Source of the DNA: Allobrachymonas sp.
GTDB taxonomy: Bacteria > Pseudomonadota > Gammaproteobacteria > Burkholderiales > Burkholderiaceae
Length of the DNA: 7,073 bases
Direction of reading: 5' to 3'
Assembly: GCA_030529305.1 (NCBI GenBank)
Contig: JAUMXD010000073.1
Span: 1-7,073 of the forward strand
In this document: positions 6,453-7,073 of the stretch, piece after piece
Numbering within the stretch: the first letter of the stretch is position 1
Layout: the number at the start of each line of letters is the position of its first letter
The notes under the pieces: model-generated
What the model was told of the DNA's origin: nothing
What the model saw: the letters and a program-made list of their open reading frames with translations, nothing else
Database searches by the model: none
Translations under genes and position numbers: made by a program

Positions 6453-6840
6453 GGTTTTGCTCTGCCTTATTCAAACTTGCCAATAGCCCAAAATATGAAT
6501 GTCACGAATGCACTCTCGGACGCAATGAAGCAAATACGGCCCAAGCTTTTACTTGCGTTTGCGCATTCATTTTGCGCCTTTGTTTATGCGACACCCATTG
6601 ACCTTTAATCCATTCAAAATCATAGACGCAGCCACTTACACCACCCATATAAAGTCATATCAATGGCACTTAACCTCCAGCAAATATATTGAGCCAATGA
6701 AATTTTTAAACGCTTGAAATCAATCCAATCTTATTGGACCAATAAATAAAAAACTCCAGGTGCTAAAAACCAATTTTTTCAACATTAACCCATGTTTGCA
6801 CATCCAATATGAGTAGACGCAGCACGATCCATCTCCAGCA
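6453..6840. other. AT-rich gene-free stretch of about 390 bp
   Basis: The stretch separates the M48-like gene from the FAH-family gene. By hand count 6601-6780 is about 33% G+C, against roughly 60-70% in the flanking genes. The longest reading frames are short and without family features; one plus-strand frame of 27 codons (6525-6608) looks like a signal peptide and is reported as a finding. A 15-base palindrome (6731-6745) and several A- or T-runs are present, but no hairpin with a U-tract in a terminator position. It probably holds the M48-like gene's promoter and may be decayed or acquired DNA. Confidence 0.55.
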
Positions 6841-7073
6841 TTAACCCACTTCAAAAGTAGCCTGCACCTGGCCAGCCAAATCCAGCAGCAGCCGATCGCC
6901 TGTGTGCAACGGCCCCACGCCGGCTGGCGTGCCAGTAAACACCACATCTCCTACGCATAAACCGCAAGTGTCCGCTAACTCTCTCAAAATCTCAGGCAAC
7001 GAATGGAGCATGTGCGTGCAGCGGCCATGCTGACGCAACTCGCCATTGATGTGCAAAGTGAATTCGCAGTTTT
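6841..7073 (-). CDS. Fumarylacetoacetate hydrolase (FAH) family protein, C-terminal end (partial)
   Basis: The frame enters from the right edge and ends with TAA at 6841-6843, leaving 76 C-terminal residues. It shows the FAH-family end: a beta segment LHINGELRQHG, then MLHSLPEILRELAD, then the conserved GDVVFTGTPAGVGPLHTGDR and the closing strand VQATFEVG. The TGTPAGVG loop is part of the metal-binding active-site region in this family. Members hydrolyse or isomerise acylpyruvates and related keto acids, or decarboxylate oxaloacetate. This fragment cannot distinguish fumarylpyruvate hydrolase, acylpyruvase or a catechol-pathway hydratase/isomerase. The start and most of the catalytic residues are outside the window. 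It is not obviously linked to the efflux operon, being separated by the AT-rich stretch and the M48-like gene. No convincing terminator is seen after the stop. Confidence 0.9.
   Translation of the reverse strand, partial: NCEFTLHINGELRQHGRCTHMLHSLPEILRELADTCGLCVGDVVFTGTPAGVGPLHTGDRLLLDLAGQVQATFEVG

Noticed and set aside
5779..6698. 12-base direct repeat TATTGAGCCAAT at 5779-5790 and 6687-6698, considered as a deletion or insertion scar flanking the M48-like gene
   Set aside because: About one 12-base match is expected by chance in a window of this length, and no element boundaries accompany it.
6731..6745. 15-base palindrome TTATTGG-A-CCAATAA in the AT-rich stretch
   Set aside because: AT-rich palindromes of this size are expected by chance there; no U-run in terminator position and no regulator gene adjacent.
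6749..6840. Weak hairpin AACAT/ATGTT and T-runs downstream of the FAH gene, considered as its terminator
   Set aside because: Only five AT-rich base pairs, and the T-runs are separated from the stem by A-rich sequence.

Overview
The window looks like a chromosomal piece of a high-G+C betaproteobacterium, most likely Comamonadaceae or a close relative. This is inferred from codon use, protein style and the gene set; no rRNA or other taxonomic marker is present. All recognisable protein genes lie on the minus strand, so biological order runs from high to low coordinates.

Layout, right to left. (1) 7073-6841: C-terminal end of a fumarylacetoacetate hydrolase (FAH) family enzyme, cut by the window edge. 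(2) 6840-6453: about 390 bases of AT-rich DNA with no convincing gene. (3) 6452-5958: a small two-TM membrane protein that resembles only the N-terminus of M48/HtpX-like peptidases and lacks the protease domain. (4) 5957-5704: an intergenic region ending in a 26-bp near-palindrome that abuts the next start codon. (5) 5703 to the left edge: a tightly packed six-gene unit. It encodes a TetR-family regulator, a YhiI-like HlyD-family periplasmic adaptor, a NodT-type outer-membrane efflux lipoprotein, an MdaB-like NAD(P)H:quinone oxidoreductase (frameshifted as sequenced), an alpha/beta hydrolase, and RbbA, a fused double-ATPase ABC protein truncated by the window edge.

The six genes read as a self-regulated efflux and detoxification operon. 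The TetR protein probably represses its own promoter through the palindrome. RbbA (with any permease half beyond the left edge), the adaptor and the outer-membrane channel would form a tripartite ABC exporter. The quinone reductase and the hydrolase may chemically treat the same class of toxic compound. Coupling is visible as ATGA stop/start overlaps at tetR/adaptor and hydrolase/rbbA, and as gaps of 4 to 21 bases at two other junctions. The 161-bp gap before mdaB is the only roomy one.

The points most worth checking are the G6-tract frameshift in mdaB, the Arg/Lys/Ala-rich tail on the TetR protein whose last codons double as the adaptor's Shine-Dalgarno, the operator at the tetR start, the protease-less M48-like protein next to AT-rich DNA, and the insertion of reductase and hydrolase genes between pump components. 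No RNA genes, CRISPR arrays, insertion sequences or convincing intrinsic terminators were found.
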